64,000 nucleotides of DNA, taken from assembly GCA_027603945.1 (NCBI GenBank), contig JADIIU010000044.1:1-64000 (forward strand). Direction: 5' to 3'. Below are positions 23,587-36,333 of this stretch, piece after piece; position 1 is the first letter of the stretch, and the number at the start of each line of letters is the position of its first letter. Under the pieces are notes generated by a model. It was given only the letters and a program-made list of their open reading frames with translations, was not told the origin of the DNA and searched no databases. This stretch comes from Terramyces sp. JEL0728 (Eukaryota > Chytridiomycota > Chytridiomycetes > Rhizophydiales > Terramycetaceae). The position numbers were made by a program, and so were the translations under genes.

Positions 23587-26500
23587 TTATTTCAGCAAAG
23601 ACGACAAGAAAATTGCTTTGATGATCTGAGGAAGAGCCCTATTATCGAGGCAAGTAAAGGAATTTCCTTTCAGCCCGCTAGATAAACGTTCAGCCTGTTG
23701 CGACAGATTGCCAATGAAAATAATGAAAGCGTTTACAGTGCTGTTGGAATGCAGTTCTAGATTATTACTTGATTACCACTAGCGATTGCTGCTGGGTCAA
23801 TGTTATATTGATGCAAGTTTGCATCAGACAGCACAAGGACAAAATAGTCGTCACCTTCTTCTTTCACCACATTTTTGATACCAGTGGTAATTGCAGAAAC
23901 AGTATTGTCTATATAAAAATATGTTTACCTCCACTCATACAATAGTTGGCATGCGTCTTCATTCTAGATAAAATTTCAAAGATGTCCTTTTCATTCTTTG
24001 GATAAATCTTATCTGGGATGAGTTCTAAATCAGGGCCATCTCCAGAGTGTCCATAGAATTTGTAATTGAATTTGTGCTCAAATCCCTTGAAAGCTGCGTT
24101 ATTTTCTATTTACCTTCCATTATCATTAAAGCGCACTCAAGCGAACGATCCATCCTTCCATCATGGCCATTGAATCTCATCATACTGGCGCTAAGATCGA
24201 AAACTATAATGATTTGCTTTGGCTTGTGTTGGAAAGTATTGTCGTCATCTATTCCTCTAATTTTGTAGATTGCTCGATCTCCAGCTATACTATCGACCCT
24301 AAAATAAGAACAAATGTACAATTTCGCATCATCGATATCTCCTCCAGTTTTGTTTTTCAGCCAAACTCTTTCCTTATTTTTAACTTCAATTGTTTCCAGG
24401 ATGGCCCTTAATTCTTGGATTTCCTTCTTTACATTGTCCTTGTAGTTCATGAAAACCTCCATATCTTTGCTGCCCATATTGATTTGTTTCAAATGGTTTG
24501 CCAAGTTCAAACGATGGAGCTCTTTTTGTGCGTCGCTGACCTCTTTCGGTAACTCTCCTACTTTTCGCAATTCAAACGTGTTAGGATTTACAGTGTCTGA
24601 CTTCCTTGCTTCCACTGGGATCATATCTGCAGGTCCGCCAGATGATCCATTTCCCTGGCCACCTTGGCCACCAACTCCTTCACCATTGCCATCCCCTTCC
24701 CCTTCGCCGGAACCGCTTCCTTTCCCTTTTCCAACACCCATGCCAACGCTTTCTTGAGCATCTTCTGAATTAGCGAGAACTTGTTTGTCAGGGTGTTGGC
24801 CGTCGATAATAATCTTCAATTCTCCAGTATCAAGCGCTCCAGTTAAACTCGCCCACTTTTTCATATCTTCATTCAGCAAGGTAAGATCCATTTGGAAAAC
24901 ACTCATATTGCCGTAGGAATCGCTATAGAGAATATTCCCATCTGTCAATTCGCACATTTTTCCTTTCTTGTCTGGTCGGGTGAGGAATATTCGTCTACAT
25001 AGATTGTCTTGTTTAGATATTACTTCAATATGGCCAGTTAATCGATGATCGTCGCGTTCCGAAATATTCACCGTTACATATTGATTCAGCACGCCAAGGA
25101 CAATACTGTCATATCCCACCACGCTTTCAGGTCTATTCCATCCAAAAATTTCCTTGTAATCAAATGGTGTGGTTTTCGAGTACGAACAATATAAGTTAGG
25201 AGGCGATAAGTTGAACCAATGCGTACCGTAATTGTCCAATAAAATCTTTGAAGAATGAATATTACCTTGGTATGATTGTTCAATTCTGTGGACTACTAAT
25301 CGCGAGTCCGAGGTTAAATTAAGTTCAAAAAGTGCGTTCTCTGTAGATCTAACTACAATATTATCTCTGCAGATATCCATGAGCCCAATTTGGAAAGGTA
25401 AACCGAAAGATAATTGCTTTAAACTGGAACAATCGACTAAAACCAACACGGAATAGTTTTTATGGTAAATAACTAGGTTAGGAGAGTAGTACCAGAATAT
25501 TTATCCAGGAATAGTTTGCTCAAAGCTACTGATTCAGTCATTGGATCCATATTGAGCACTACAGTTTTGGAAATTGTTTGCTCTCTGAAATTCAACAACA
25601 ACAGGCTATGTTCATGAGAGTCATGAATCATGACTTTTTCCAGACCAATTTCAGAAATTGTGAGACGCAAGTTTCGACGTGACGGAATGTATTCGTAAAG
25701 TGGGATTTGGCGCCTCTGGGTCAGGTTGGGATTGATAATAGTCAGCATCACGGGGTCGGTTGAAATGATGTATAGATGGAAATCTCTTGCAACAATAAAG
25801 TCCACAACAAATCCTGAAGATATTCCTTTGAATGATTTCAGTAGCTCTGAAAAGGTCATGGATCGTTCTAGTTTAGCATCACGTACCATTATATATCTCA
25901 AAATCTTCCCAATGTTTGGAAATGTCCATTGCCCATGTGCCACGCATAACAAGCTCTCTTTCAATTGGAGTTATACTTTGTGCAATCTTTGGACTATAGT
26001 GCCATTTCCCCAATAACATTGGATTTCCAATATCAATTGTTTCACCTAGATTGATTGAAAATTTGGATTCTGATATTGTGGGCAATCCATTTTTGCTCAT
26101 AGTTTCAAATATCAAATCCTTGACGTCGTCAGTTAAATCAAAATCAAACACATTCTTCAAGGCTCTAGAGATACCTTCACCAGGATATAATTCCAAGTGT
26201 CGAACTACATTTACCAATTCTCGGGTAGAATACGGGTAGTTAATCATACCATCGTCCACCAGCTTTCGTAAATCGGTAAATGCTGTGATCAATTTGGAAA
26301 GTGTCTCTTTGGGTATATTTGGTCCATAGTTTTGCAACAATCTTAGCTCTGATTCGGGAGGCGGGTTGTCTACACAATGTAACGCAAACACATCTCCGAC
26401 TTCGTTGAAAAAGTCGTTTCCTAAGAATGGAAATCCGGGTCTGTTTGCTAAAGCAATCACCCTGAAATCTTTATGGATCACAATGGTATTTGAATCCATA

Positions 26501-29130
26501 GTTGAATTTGCAGAGTCTCTTGAAACAATCTTTCTTCCGTCATTCAGTACCATTTCACCATCTTCAATGAGGGATTTTAAGATTGATGTGACATGTGTTG
26601 GAGCCTTATCAGCTTCATCTACCACAAGAATATACCCTTCTTTAACAGCTTTAACCAGTGCAGAATCTTCATACACCAATTTCCCATTGATAATTGAAGG
26701 GCTAGACGTCAAATTGTAAACTGTCGTATCCCGATGAAGTTGAATGTACTCTCTAGATAACCTCATTAGTTGTAGGAAACGGTCAACGATTTTGTTTTTC
26801 CCAACTCCTTGATTTCCAACCAGCAGCAAATGTTCACCAAGATTGTAATCTTTTAGCATTTCCTACGTATTAAAAGTCTAATACTTGGATGATGAGAGTT
26901 TGTCTAGGATTGTCATAGAATAGAATGTTTGGAATCAGGACTGGGTTTGAGGTTTGAGATATCTTTCCTTCAACAGAACCAATCTTCAAAGTCACTGGTT
27001 TTCCGCGTACATCATTAATAATCTCGTGGACTAGATCATCAGTTTTAGTTGGTGCTTCAATTATGCCATGTTGCTTTAGTAAATCCACCATAGCTTGTTT
27101 TACAAGGGAAGGAAGAAATTTAAACAGCATAGTTTTCAAAATTACATTGAAAATTGAATCTTGGGGGTAGTGTGATAGTCTACGGCAAATCCTAATCATT
27201 TGTCTAACAGAGAAATTATCCGACAGCTGCTTGATTGTTTCTGAATCACTATTTCGAATAGCATTGGCAAAATTGATTATCAACTTGATTATGTCAATTT
27301 TCAGTTTTGGAAATAGCGATTTTAAGATTAATTCTTCTTCTGATACTCCAAGTGGGCGGACTGTAACAAACAAAAACATTGCTAATGTTTCAGAATTTAG
27401 CCAATTAGACTTTTTGCTGGTGTTTCCTGGTTTGGCAATACCGATGATTCTGAATGACGGGTGAATTGAACACAACCCTCTCATTTGCATATCAGCGTCA
27501 CTCCAATTATTTCTTTTTCTTAGCAAATCATATCTTTTTGCGCCAACTAGAGAAGTTCCATTTGGGAGAGGGATTTCTCTCTCTGATACCAGTCTTTGTA
27601 AAGAGGAAATGGTCCCATGGGACAAAACATCAATTCCGTCAAGAATCGCAACCTTTCCAAATATAGCTGCATTAACTAATTGCGAGTTCTCCCAGATTGT
27701 ATCCCCATTAGAATTGGTGTTTCTCCGTTGTAGCAAATCTCTTGCAGTCATGTCTTTGTACAGCGAGATAATTTCGGTTCCATAACCCAACAGATTGCAA
27801 AAAGTCTTTACAAGCGTGCTCTTGCCGGTTCCCTTTTCACCCACAACACAAACATCCTTGGAACTGTGTGCGAGTAGAATGTCGCAAATAAGGTTATCGT
27901 GGCTAAGTAAGGTAATAATTTACTAGGGGGTTCTGATATAGTTGTCATTATAAGTAATTTTCCCTCTTCCAGCCTTCAGTTCGAGTTCCATTGGCAATGC
28001 TGAACTAGTAAATTTGAACACTTTAACAGATTCTGATTTTTGGGAGATTCGAACAAAATGGATTGGGAATTCAACAGAATTCGGGTCTAGGAACAGTTGG
28101 AATCTTTCTAGCATTCTCAGAGTTGTATTTTTCATTTGATGATCAGCAGAGGAGATATACGGCAGCGGATAACACATTTGTATCACAAACCTGGGGTCAA
28201 TATCAACAGAATTCAGGACTTTAAAAATCCCTTCCAGGTTTGTTGGAAAGTCGATAATTATAGCACCTTGATCATGATCGACATTTTGAATCACGTTTGC
28301 TACTGAAATGATATTTTTAATATACCCATTTTGAACTGATGGAAATAGACTTTTAATGTATTCGATGTGTGTTTGATAATCAAAATGTGTAATACTTCTT
28401 GCCTGAAATCGACTCCTGAATGGCGGATCAAGAGGAAACCCTTCGTATTTGGGGACAGGTGATCCTAGGGCAATCACTAAAAAGTGCTCCGAAACCTTTA
28501 CAAGTTTGAATTTCTGGTAATCACCCTCATTGGCACTAGATTGCATTATTTCATCAAATCGTTTAGGATGAACAAGAAACCTACCATCCTCCAGAGCCAT
28601 TTCACGATTTTCCAGTAGGTTATTGAGTATTGGAAGTACATTTCTTTCTGCTTTCTAAATTATGTTCAAATTACTTCAACTCCATCCAAAATAAGCAATC
28701 TTCCTTCTATTGCAGCTCGTACACAACCTTGATCAAAATACACCGCATTTCCATCCCTGATTTCTCTTCGTTGTTTCAAATCTCCGTCTGTAGTATCTCT
28801 GGTAATTGAAATATACTCAATTTCCCGCTGGGCAAGCTGAGCATATATCAAAGCGAGAGCTAGTTTGAATGGTCCTGGAGCGCTTATATTACAACAATAT
28901 TACCCAATTAGAAACATATCCTGCTTTAAATTTCCCTTTTGGATCATCCATCGCAAGTGCGACAACACCGTTTGAGATTTCAACAAATGCTCAACATTGT
29001 CCACATGTGGTACAAATTCTGGGTTTTTTGGAGGCTGGATATTTAACGTCGCATCTCCAATACTAATTGATGTCTTGGTTAACGCTACTGCATCTTGAAT
29101 ATTTCTCAACCTATCAATCGGCCGAGACAT
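23587..29130 (-). CDS. VWA8: VWA8 (AAA+ ATPase / von Willebrand A domain protein)
   Basis: Exons (minus) 28904-29130, 28675-28882, 27924-28654, 26885-27902, 25887-26862, 25493-25867, 24114-25472, 23929-24093, 23777-23908 and 23587-23756 give 1786 residues (human VWA8 about 1905). Dynein-like AAA+ modules follow one another: SRDTT-type ITRDTTDGDLKQRREIRDG, Walker A GEKGTGKST with LYKDMTARDLLQRRN, and Walker A GNQGVGKNKIVDRFL with LVVDEADKAPTHVTSILK. A Gly-rich linker (KGKGSGSGEGEGDGNGEG) comes before a C-terminal VWA domain with MIDAS DLSAS and SGDGPDL. Human VWA8 is mitochondrial. Nine introns are 19-22 nt. The N-terminal 17 nt overlap the upstream 76-aa gene. Confidence 0.95.
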
Positions 29131-29364
29131 CTCCAAATTTAAAAATCAAACTTTCTGCGTCTGATTTCGCTGAAAGAGTTCCTAAAGAATATATTGCTAT
29201 TGTGCCTGTAACCATGAAGATTCTGCAACAGTCAGCTTCGTTTTTCTGTACATCATGAAAACTGGTACATGAAATTGTAGTCATTCCAACTCCATAGTTA
29301 AACACTTACCTGTCTTATTCTTGATATATTCAGTGTAACTTAGATTTGGCCTTTCAATTTCCAT
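29114..29364 (-). CDS. Unknown 76-residue protein overlapping the VWA8 start
   Basis: Exons (minus) 29310-29364 and 29114-29289, joined across a 20-nt intron (29290-29309), encode 76 residues. The product starts MEIERPNLSYTEYIKNKT, contains a hydrophobic beta-like stretch (RIFMVTGTIAIYSLGTL) and ends FKFGDVSAD. I do not recognise a family. Its size and pattern are vaguely like small chaperone subunits, but that is not evidence. Its TGA (29114-29116) lies inside the first codons of VWA8 (ATG 29128-29130), so the two frames overlap by 17 bp. Reality is supported by the standard intron and the codon-like composition. Confidence 0.6.
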
Positions 29365-31320
29365 GTGATATGCAGAAATATTGAATTAAAACTCAATGAT
29401 TAGTAATCAGTTTAGTATGTTTGGTTTAAAAAGTTGAATATATTATTGACTAAAGTCAAATTACATGAAATCACACTAAAAAGGAAACATTGCAATACTA
29501 TTCTCTGAAATAAAAGTATATAGATTCCACAATACAAATAAAACCAACAAAATTTGAAACACATTTAACAAAATCAGGTTAGAGTAACCTAAAATATTGT
29601 TTACTATATTTAAGCTTTATTTCTAAATTGATCAACTTTGGTTTCCTGAAGTTTGCTGTTCAACGTCGCGTTTGCTGCCAATTTAAAGAAAGCTTCAAAA
29701 TACTGAAAGAATCAAATTAAATTCATGCTGAAAGCAATTCGGACTACCCGATGATTTGTGAAGTGATTATTTATAAAAATGAAATACAAATACTAACAGA
29801 AAAAATGTATTTATTGGATAAATAGCATCCACCTAGAATTTAAAATAATGTACACTGAGTTTCTTTTATCACATCCTTATATTGATGAATACTATCCAAG
29901 ACAAGGTAATTGCCAAGGCGAGATTAAATAAATCCAGATATGCGATCCATTGATATCTACTGTATTAACAGCACAATTTAAGTGTACGAAGGTGTGAATA
30001 AGATAGTTTATTAAGTAATTCTCATATAGTGGTCCCACCTTCAGGAATTCTACCAGCAATGGCCAGAGATTACAATAATGTTGTCAACGAGTTGCTACTA
30101 GAGACAATAATTATAGTTTAAATGTGTTTATAATATAACTCTTAATTTCATTCCATATCAACAACCAATTAGCTAGAACATACTAGCTCCAACAGGTAAA
30201 AACTCTACTGGTTAAAACAGAGTGTTAGACAGACCACACTGTTAAAAATTGAGTGTCTTCAGCCGATAATTAATTAGAACTATTAAGAGGTCGCTGGTTC
30301 CTGTTATTCAGTAGACTGAGATTTGATTATGACTCAATGCCGATAAATGGTAACTATATTTTTAGCCATCAAATTGCACACTTTGACTTGGTACAAAACA
30401 CATCGCAACCGATTCAAATGCTAGAAAATATAAAGCTGATATTTTAGGTTTGAAAATACCGTTGTGATTTCTCGTCAATTTAGTAATGCTCTAAAAATGA
30501 AAGGAAGATTTAATTAGCACTTTTAAGATATATTTTATTGCGAAATTTAACTTGAAAATTGAATCAAAGGTAATACTAAAAAGAATAGACGATAACTCTA
30601 AACTGCAGATGAATAAAATATAGTTGGAAAAACAAAGACTTTAGGTTTTTAAATTTAACGTCAAACAGGCAGATTGTTATTTTTAATTAAATGCACTAAT
30701 ATTTACGTAGAGCAGTTTCAAAAATGGCTTTGCTTGCTCTTTCAGAATAATCCAAAGTAAGAATATAGATTGCAAATACAGGTTTTTCAATCTCTTCAAG
30801 CATGCACAACTAATATTGTATTTATTGCTTTCATTGGAAAGTATTCCAAACTGGAAAATCTATCTTAAGAATTTCTGTTGATTCGATAAATTAATTTGAA
30901 TTAATATTCATGGTTAACTTTGTTATAATCTGATGTTAATTTATTGGCATCTCACTGTAAAATTCATTATTGTGTCTAGTGACTAATGGTTGACAACAAT
31001 GTTTTTACCAACTACATTTATTTCTAAAAGTTTTCAATCACAGATGGAAGATTATCTGGAAACTAAATTAAATATATATTCATGAACAGTTCAAGGTACT
31101 GAGTATCGAGGTATTACAAAACACTGGAATTGCAAGATATCGGTTTACAAATTGGATATCTTATGAAGATAGCTGCTCCAGTCAAGCTGAGATGCCACCA
31201 AACAATCGTGGCAATGAAACCAAGACAATTGATCGTCAAGTACTATCAGCCTGACCTGAGCTGTGTTCATAGGAATTTTGAAATAGTTCTATTTCTTGCT
31301 GCAAGTAAAAGGAACTATAG
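29365..31320. other. AT-rich 1.95-kb gap without a recognised gene
   Basis: By far the largest gap in the window and clearly AT-richer than its surroundings. Short stretches look faintly coding, for example the plus-strand frame from ATG 29848 (MYTEFLLSHPYIDEYYPRQ) and 30039-30118 (ILPAMARDYNNVV), but I cannot connect them. A 64-codon frame at 31130-31324 is likewise unassigned. No tRNA or rRNA signature was found. Confidence 0.5.
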
Positions 31321-33130
31321 TTAAATGTATTGTTTATTATATTTCTCGTAAAAAAGCATATATGGTCTACATTTTGCGACTTCTTGCCAGGTGGTGAATC
31401 TCACAAGGTTGTCGCTGCAGTATTGCCAAGCCGTTTTATCTTCAGCTGCAGAATGCTTCCGAATGTAAGCTACGTAGTGGCCACCATTCAAGTTCCCAGT
31501 ATGAACAATAACTGCATACAGTCTGTAATTGCCAGAATTAACATGTCTTTCCCTCTTAGCGTCCACATGTAGGGGTGGTGCTACGAATTCGGAGATATCC
31601 AGGAATTGTTCAAAACTAACGTGGTTATTAACTTTGGCCACTCTAACTCCTTTTTGAGAGAACCGTTTCATATGCAATACCAACACTTGTGGTGGTGTAT
31701 AAAGCATGTAGCGTTTGAACGCTTTAGTATAGACCCTTTCTGCGCCAATTGGAATTTTATCAATGTCAGTATTGGACGAATCCAAAGATATATCGGACAG
31801 CGTCCTATTTAGAGTGATTTCAGACATATTTCTGTGTTTCTCTTTTGTACAATTTTCACACACAAAACCATTGTCGTTGTCCAATATTTCGATATCAAAA
31901 AATTTAGAGATACATTGCGATAGTGAAGGGTTAGATTTTAATTCTTGGTTATCTTCTGTCTTTAAAAGTGTTCGTATTAGTTCAACCTGTTCCCTTGGCA
32001 GCGAAACATCAGTGGATATACTGATCTTGTTCATTTTTTGGGATATGGATTCAGGAGCCTCACTTTCTTTCTTTTGCTGAAACAAATTCTTTTTGAATTG
32101 TCGCCCTAAAGAGGCCATGTAGTTTTTGAATTTTCCGTCCTCGACCTACTATTAATATAAAGATACTATGCCAGGGATAGACAATGACAAATCCAAAAAG
32201 TTTTCAAACGAATAGCTAACCTAATATCAAATTAGATTTACATTTTTACACGCAGTGCAAACAATTGCACTTACTAGCTCCCCGCCAAATACTTGATCGA
32301 TGAATGTATTGCTTCTTTTGATGGGTGAAATCAATTCATCTTCACACTGCTTGTCGTTCTGATCGATATCCATTTCCTTGGTAGGTTCAATGCTATCAGA
32401 ATCTCCTGTTTTACTAGTGCTGGGGGTATCAGCAAATTCGTTTGCAGCTTGATCAATTTTTGTACCATTCACATTGAACCCAAGTTGCTCATTTCTGATC
32501 CCGTCCAACAACCTGCGAAGCACTTCATGAGAATCCTGTTGTCCATATCTGCCGTAAACACCCCAGCTTGACTTTAGAATGTCAAACAGCTCCTTTGGAT
32601 TAATTGTGCCCTTCCGGTCTGTATTCAGCTTTTGGATCAGTCTAAACAGTGTAATCTAAGTAATTATTAATTAACTACTGTTAACTTGTGGTCCTCAGTT
32701 GGTGTGAATTCATGAAGAGCAGCTGTAAAAGCAATCGCTTGAATTACGGCATTGAAAAAGCAAGTATTACCCAAGTTTGACAATCCTGGCGATAAATTCA
32801 ATTGCGTTGACAAATATCCTACTACTGGAACACTGGTTACTTGTGCTGCTTGTAATTTTTGACGGATAATTACTTTTGCCTCCTTTACAATGCTGTTTTC
32901 TTTGGGAATAGTTTTGCATTGATTACAAAAGATTTCTCTATTTGAAATATCGTAGTATATGGTGTGCAAAGTGCAATTGTTGCAGACAAATGTTCCGCAG
33001 TCTGTGCAAATTCTCGTTGCAGCTTGGTCGCATTTCTGTCATTAACTAATGTTACATTGCAGTTGGAGTCTACTTTGAGGATTTTTAGTTTTTTTAGTTT
33101 GATGTATTCCCTGAGGTGCTTGCAGCCCAT
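31321..33130 (-). CDS. Ubiquitin carboxyl-terminal hydrolase, USP16/USP45 type
   Basis: Cysteine deubiquitinase. Exons (minus) 33056-33130, 32679-33035, 32242-32655, 32167-32220 and 31321-32145 give 574 residues; all four introns (20-23 nt) fall between codons. The N-terminus is a ZnF-UBP-like Cys-rich domain starting MGCKHLREYIK with CDQAATRICTDCGTFVCNNC. The catalytic Cys box is GLSNLGNTCFFNAVIQ, then DSHEVLRRLLDGIR, VFGGELVSAIVC, and the His box GGHYVAYIR with CSDNLV. USP16 relatives remove ubiquitin from histone H2A. The ZnF is shorter than usual. Divergent from the ArfGAP gene. Confidence 0.92.
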
Positions 33131-33427
33131 TTTGAAACTTTTCTTGGACAGCTTTTTTAAGATACAGGTGACAGGAATGCTCGTGTCCAGATTAACGCAG
33201 GGATATAATTGAATGCTCAAGACAGATCAAATACAAGCTGAATCGGATCAGCTACACCGCCGATCGTGCGACGTTGCAATGAGTGCATCTCAGACCCTTC
33301 CATTTGAGAAATGATCTTCAACCAATAATATCTAGCACCTGATATCCCAAATTTGTATTGTAATCTTCTGAATCAATTGTTTCAAACAAATGGGTGTGCC
33401 ACGCTTCCAATCTTTACTTTTTTCAAA

Positions 33428-34890
33428 ATGTCCCACCTCTCCAAGGAGCAAATCAACAAAGCATTTGCCAAACTTCAATCCAATAAATCCAACAAGGTAA
33501 TCAGTAACTAAGTCCAGGCTTGTTTCGACTGTCAAGCAAAAAATCCAACCTGGTCTACTGTAACTTTTGGTGTATATTTGTGTTTGGACTGTTCTTCAGT
33601 CCATAGAAATATGGGTGTGCATATTACATTTGTTCGGTAAGCAAAATTTGATTTCAGGTCTGTTCAATTGGATTCATGGACTGTTGACCAATTGCGAGTC
33701 ATGAAAGTTGGGGGAAACCAAGCAGCTCAGGAATACTTGAAAGGAACAAACTTTAAAGATGCAAAAGCAAAGTATACTTCAAGACAAATGCAAATGTACA
33801 AAGAAAAATTAATGAAATTGGTTCAGGATGATATTAAAAAATATCCAAATGAGCTTGTAATTGATGGTGTGGAATCTTCAGCACAGCTGGTTCCGGAAAA
33901 GAAGGATGACGATTTCTTTTCGGATTGGGATGTAAATCCTGCAATCAAGAAGGCAGTTGCCGCAACTCCAGCACCTCAAACTGCCAATGTACAATCTGTA
34001 GCATCGTTTGGATTTACACCTGCGCCAGTTCAAAAAATACCTACTGCAGTGCCAATACAACCTGCAGCACCAGTTTCAGTGCCAATGAACACTACTGCAG
34101 CACCTCCAGCTTTTCGAAAAAAAACTGGAGCAAAAAAAGTCAGCAAAGTTGTTGATTTTGAAGAAGCGGCCAGAAATGCAGAGATAGAAGCAGAAAGAGT
34201 TGCTGCTGGCAAGAAGCAGATGGAAGCTGCACAAGCAAAGAACGAAACTGCCTTTGGCAACACAAATTCATTCTCCAGCAGATTAGCTTACCAAGACAAG
34301 CCTGAAACTAAAGACGAAGTACAATCAGTAAACCAAAGCTTTAAAAAGTTTGGGTTTGGGTTTGATCCAACCACCCGCGAAGCTGCTCCACAAGTTGAAG
34401 CTATTGGGCACAAGAACATTGGCGCAACCCCCAAACCAACTTCAGGATTTGGTGGTTTTGGAGCAGGATTTGGAAATGTCCCTGCGCAACCAGAATCAAA
34501 CGAAGCTTCCAACCGATTCAGCAACGCAAAATCCATTTCATCAGATCAATACTTCAACCGCGGTTCTTTTGATCCAGATGCAAAGTAATAATTGCTAATT
34601 GTAGCTCTGAAGCCCAAGAAAGACTCAAAAAAATGGAAGGAAAAACCGGGTTTGGTTCTGATGCTTACTATGGACGCGAGGAAAGTAATCAGCAAAGACG
34701 GCCAAGTTATGACAATGTGATCAATGTAGTGCAGGAAGGAGCTGCTGAATTTGCCAGTAAGTTTGCTGGGCAAGCGCAGGAAGATTATGAATCAATCAAA
34801 AAGTTGGTTACTGTTGGCGGTAGCAAATTGGGGGACTTTTTGAATGATATTCAGGTAATTTATGAATAACAGCAGTCAAGATACAGTTAG
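33428..34890 (+). CDS. GLO3: ArfGAP, Glo3/ArfGAP2-3 type
   Basis: GTPase-activating protein for Arf1 in COPI vesicle cycling. Exons 33428-33496, 33518-33636, 33658-34584, 34605-34854 and 34876-34890 give 459 residues. The ArfGAP zinc finger is at residues about 24-65 ([11 protein letters not shown]...[15 protein letters not shown], a CX2CX16CX2C finger with the catalytic Arg in HRN). A long Ala/Pro/Lys-rich linker follows. The C-terminal repeats [12 protein letters not shown] and [10 protein letters not shown] are the Glo3/BoCCS-like ISS-type motifs of this subfamily. Introns are 21, 21, 20 and 21 nt; the last exon is only 15 nt. Convergent with the NSUN gene 33 bp away. Confidence 0.94.
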
Positions 34891-34923
34891 CAAATCAAGA
34901 TCATTTAAAATAAATAGTATAAA

Positions 34924-36050
34924 TTACGTTTTTCTTATTTTAGCAATGAATAATCCGCTTGTCTGAGAATATTTTGGAGAAAATCGAAGGCAGTTTTTTA
35001 TACGAGCATCAAATTCGATCCTCGTTTTCAATGGAGCAGTGGGGTATTCTTCAGCACTGCCAATGGGAATGCAATCGGCGTTTAAATTAGTTTTCAGGAA
35101 CCAATCTACAATTTCTTCATTTTGCTTGGGAGAAAAGCTACACGTACTGTAAATTAGTATACCTCCACTTTTAAGTAAATGAAACCCTACATTAACAAAC
35201 AAATACCATTCTGCAGGAGAGATCTTTGCAACTTTTGCAATCCACTCAATCTCTCTGGATTCAGGAACTGCTCCTGGAAGCCTTGCCATCCATTATTAAA
35301 ATATTTCCGCATATGAGCTATTGAACCGTCATGAGTGCATTCTGCATCAACTATTACTTTATCATACAAATATCCCTTGACCTGCGGATCGTCTCGAATT
35401 AGTCGGGTTGCATGAAATGGTTTGATGGTATTATTCGCTTCATTTTGTCCCTTGACTTTCTTTCCATGGGTTTCTGTATTATCTTCTTGGTGCTTTCGTT
35501 TTTTCAATTCAGGATATAGTACATTGGGACCTACTCTTGTAGGGGAAGGCACATTGAAGCTAGTGCCGTCGCATAGAAACAGTCTTGCTCTCCCTAATTT
35601 GTATTTCTGAATCAAGCTTTTGCATGTGAATAATCTCTCCTTTGAAATGTCAACACCGGTAATCGTCCCCGTGCTATCTTCACCCAACAAATCTGCCAAA
35701 TAGCACAATTTCGACCCCGGAGCGCAACTGTCATTAGTTTCTAATTACCAAATATCCAATATCTGGTCATTTGGTTGCACATCCAGGGCTCTTGCAGCAA
35801 CCCCTGAAGTAACATCCAGCCCATACAATAATCCATTCCTATACACATCTAGCGATGCTATATTCGTACTTGCGCTAGTTTTATAGAACCCGTTGAACCA
35901 TTCCAATTTTTCGTATTCGAAATCCAACTGGCCCTCGATTTCTGCATCTTTGAGCCTGAAATATCTGGGAATCTTGTCGTAGGAATATTCCTTGCTGTCA
36001 ATTTCATTTTCTTTTAAAAAGTCCAGGAAATACTGTGGAAACTCTGACAT
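34924..36050 (-). CDS. NOL1/NOP2/Sun-family RNA cytosine-5 methyltransferase
   Basis: Exons (minus) 35749-36050, 35207-35727 and 34924-35186 give 361 residues. The SAM-binding motif reads LDICCAPGSKLCYLADLLG (the first Cys created by splicing) followed by VDISKERL. The motif-IV region is VIVDAECTHDGSIAHM in place of the usual D-A-P-C-S-G, and motif VI is YSTCSFSPKQNEEIV with the catalytic TC. Target RNA cannot be told; the DAECTHDGS variant marks a separate branch from NOP2, NSUN2 and the like. Introns are 21 and 20 nt. Its ATG lies 27 bp after the DMAC1-like stop on the same strand. Confidence 0.88.
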
Positions 36051-36077
36051 TATTTTGGAAAAAAAATACAATTTATT

Positions 36078-36304
36078 CTACAGGAATGCACGATAGATCC
36101 CCATTGAGCTGAATGCTTGATTAGTTTAATTTACCAATTCCCAAGCCAATTACTGTAAGTCTATGAGCACCTTTGAATTTTCTCGCCTCGTAAAATAAAT
36201 ATCCACCAGCACCTGTATTAAATCCATGTACCAATCCCAAACCCTGTTCCGACAATTCTACAGCCGAGACAGTCATTTCTAGTTTCAATTTTCGTTTCTT
36301 CCAT
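36078..36304 (-). CDS. DMAC1-like small mitochondrial membrane protein (DUF4536)
   Basis: Exons (minus) 36232-36304, 36135-36212 and 36078-36115, separated by two 19-nt introns, encode 62 residues. The core NDCLGCRIVGTGFGIGAGGY then FYEARKFKGAHR and a second hydrophobic segment VIGLGIAFSSMGIYRAFL match the C-terminal domain of DMAC1/TMEM261, a complex-I distal-arm assembly factor. The gene is invisible as a single open frame and appears only after splicing. The start is 29 bp from the divergent F-box gene ATG. Confidence 0.8.
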
Positions 36305-36333
36305 TCCAAAGTTTCTGTTAAAATTTTTCAAAA

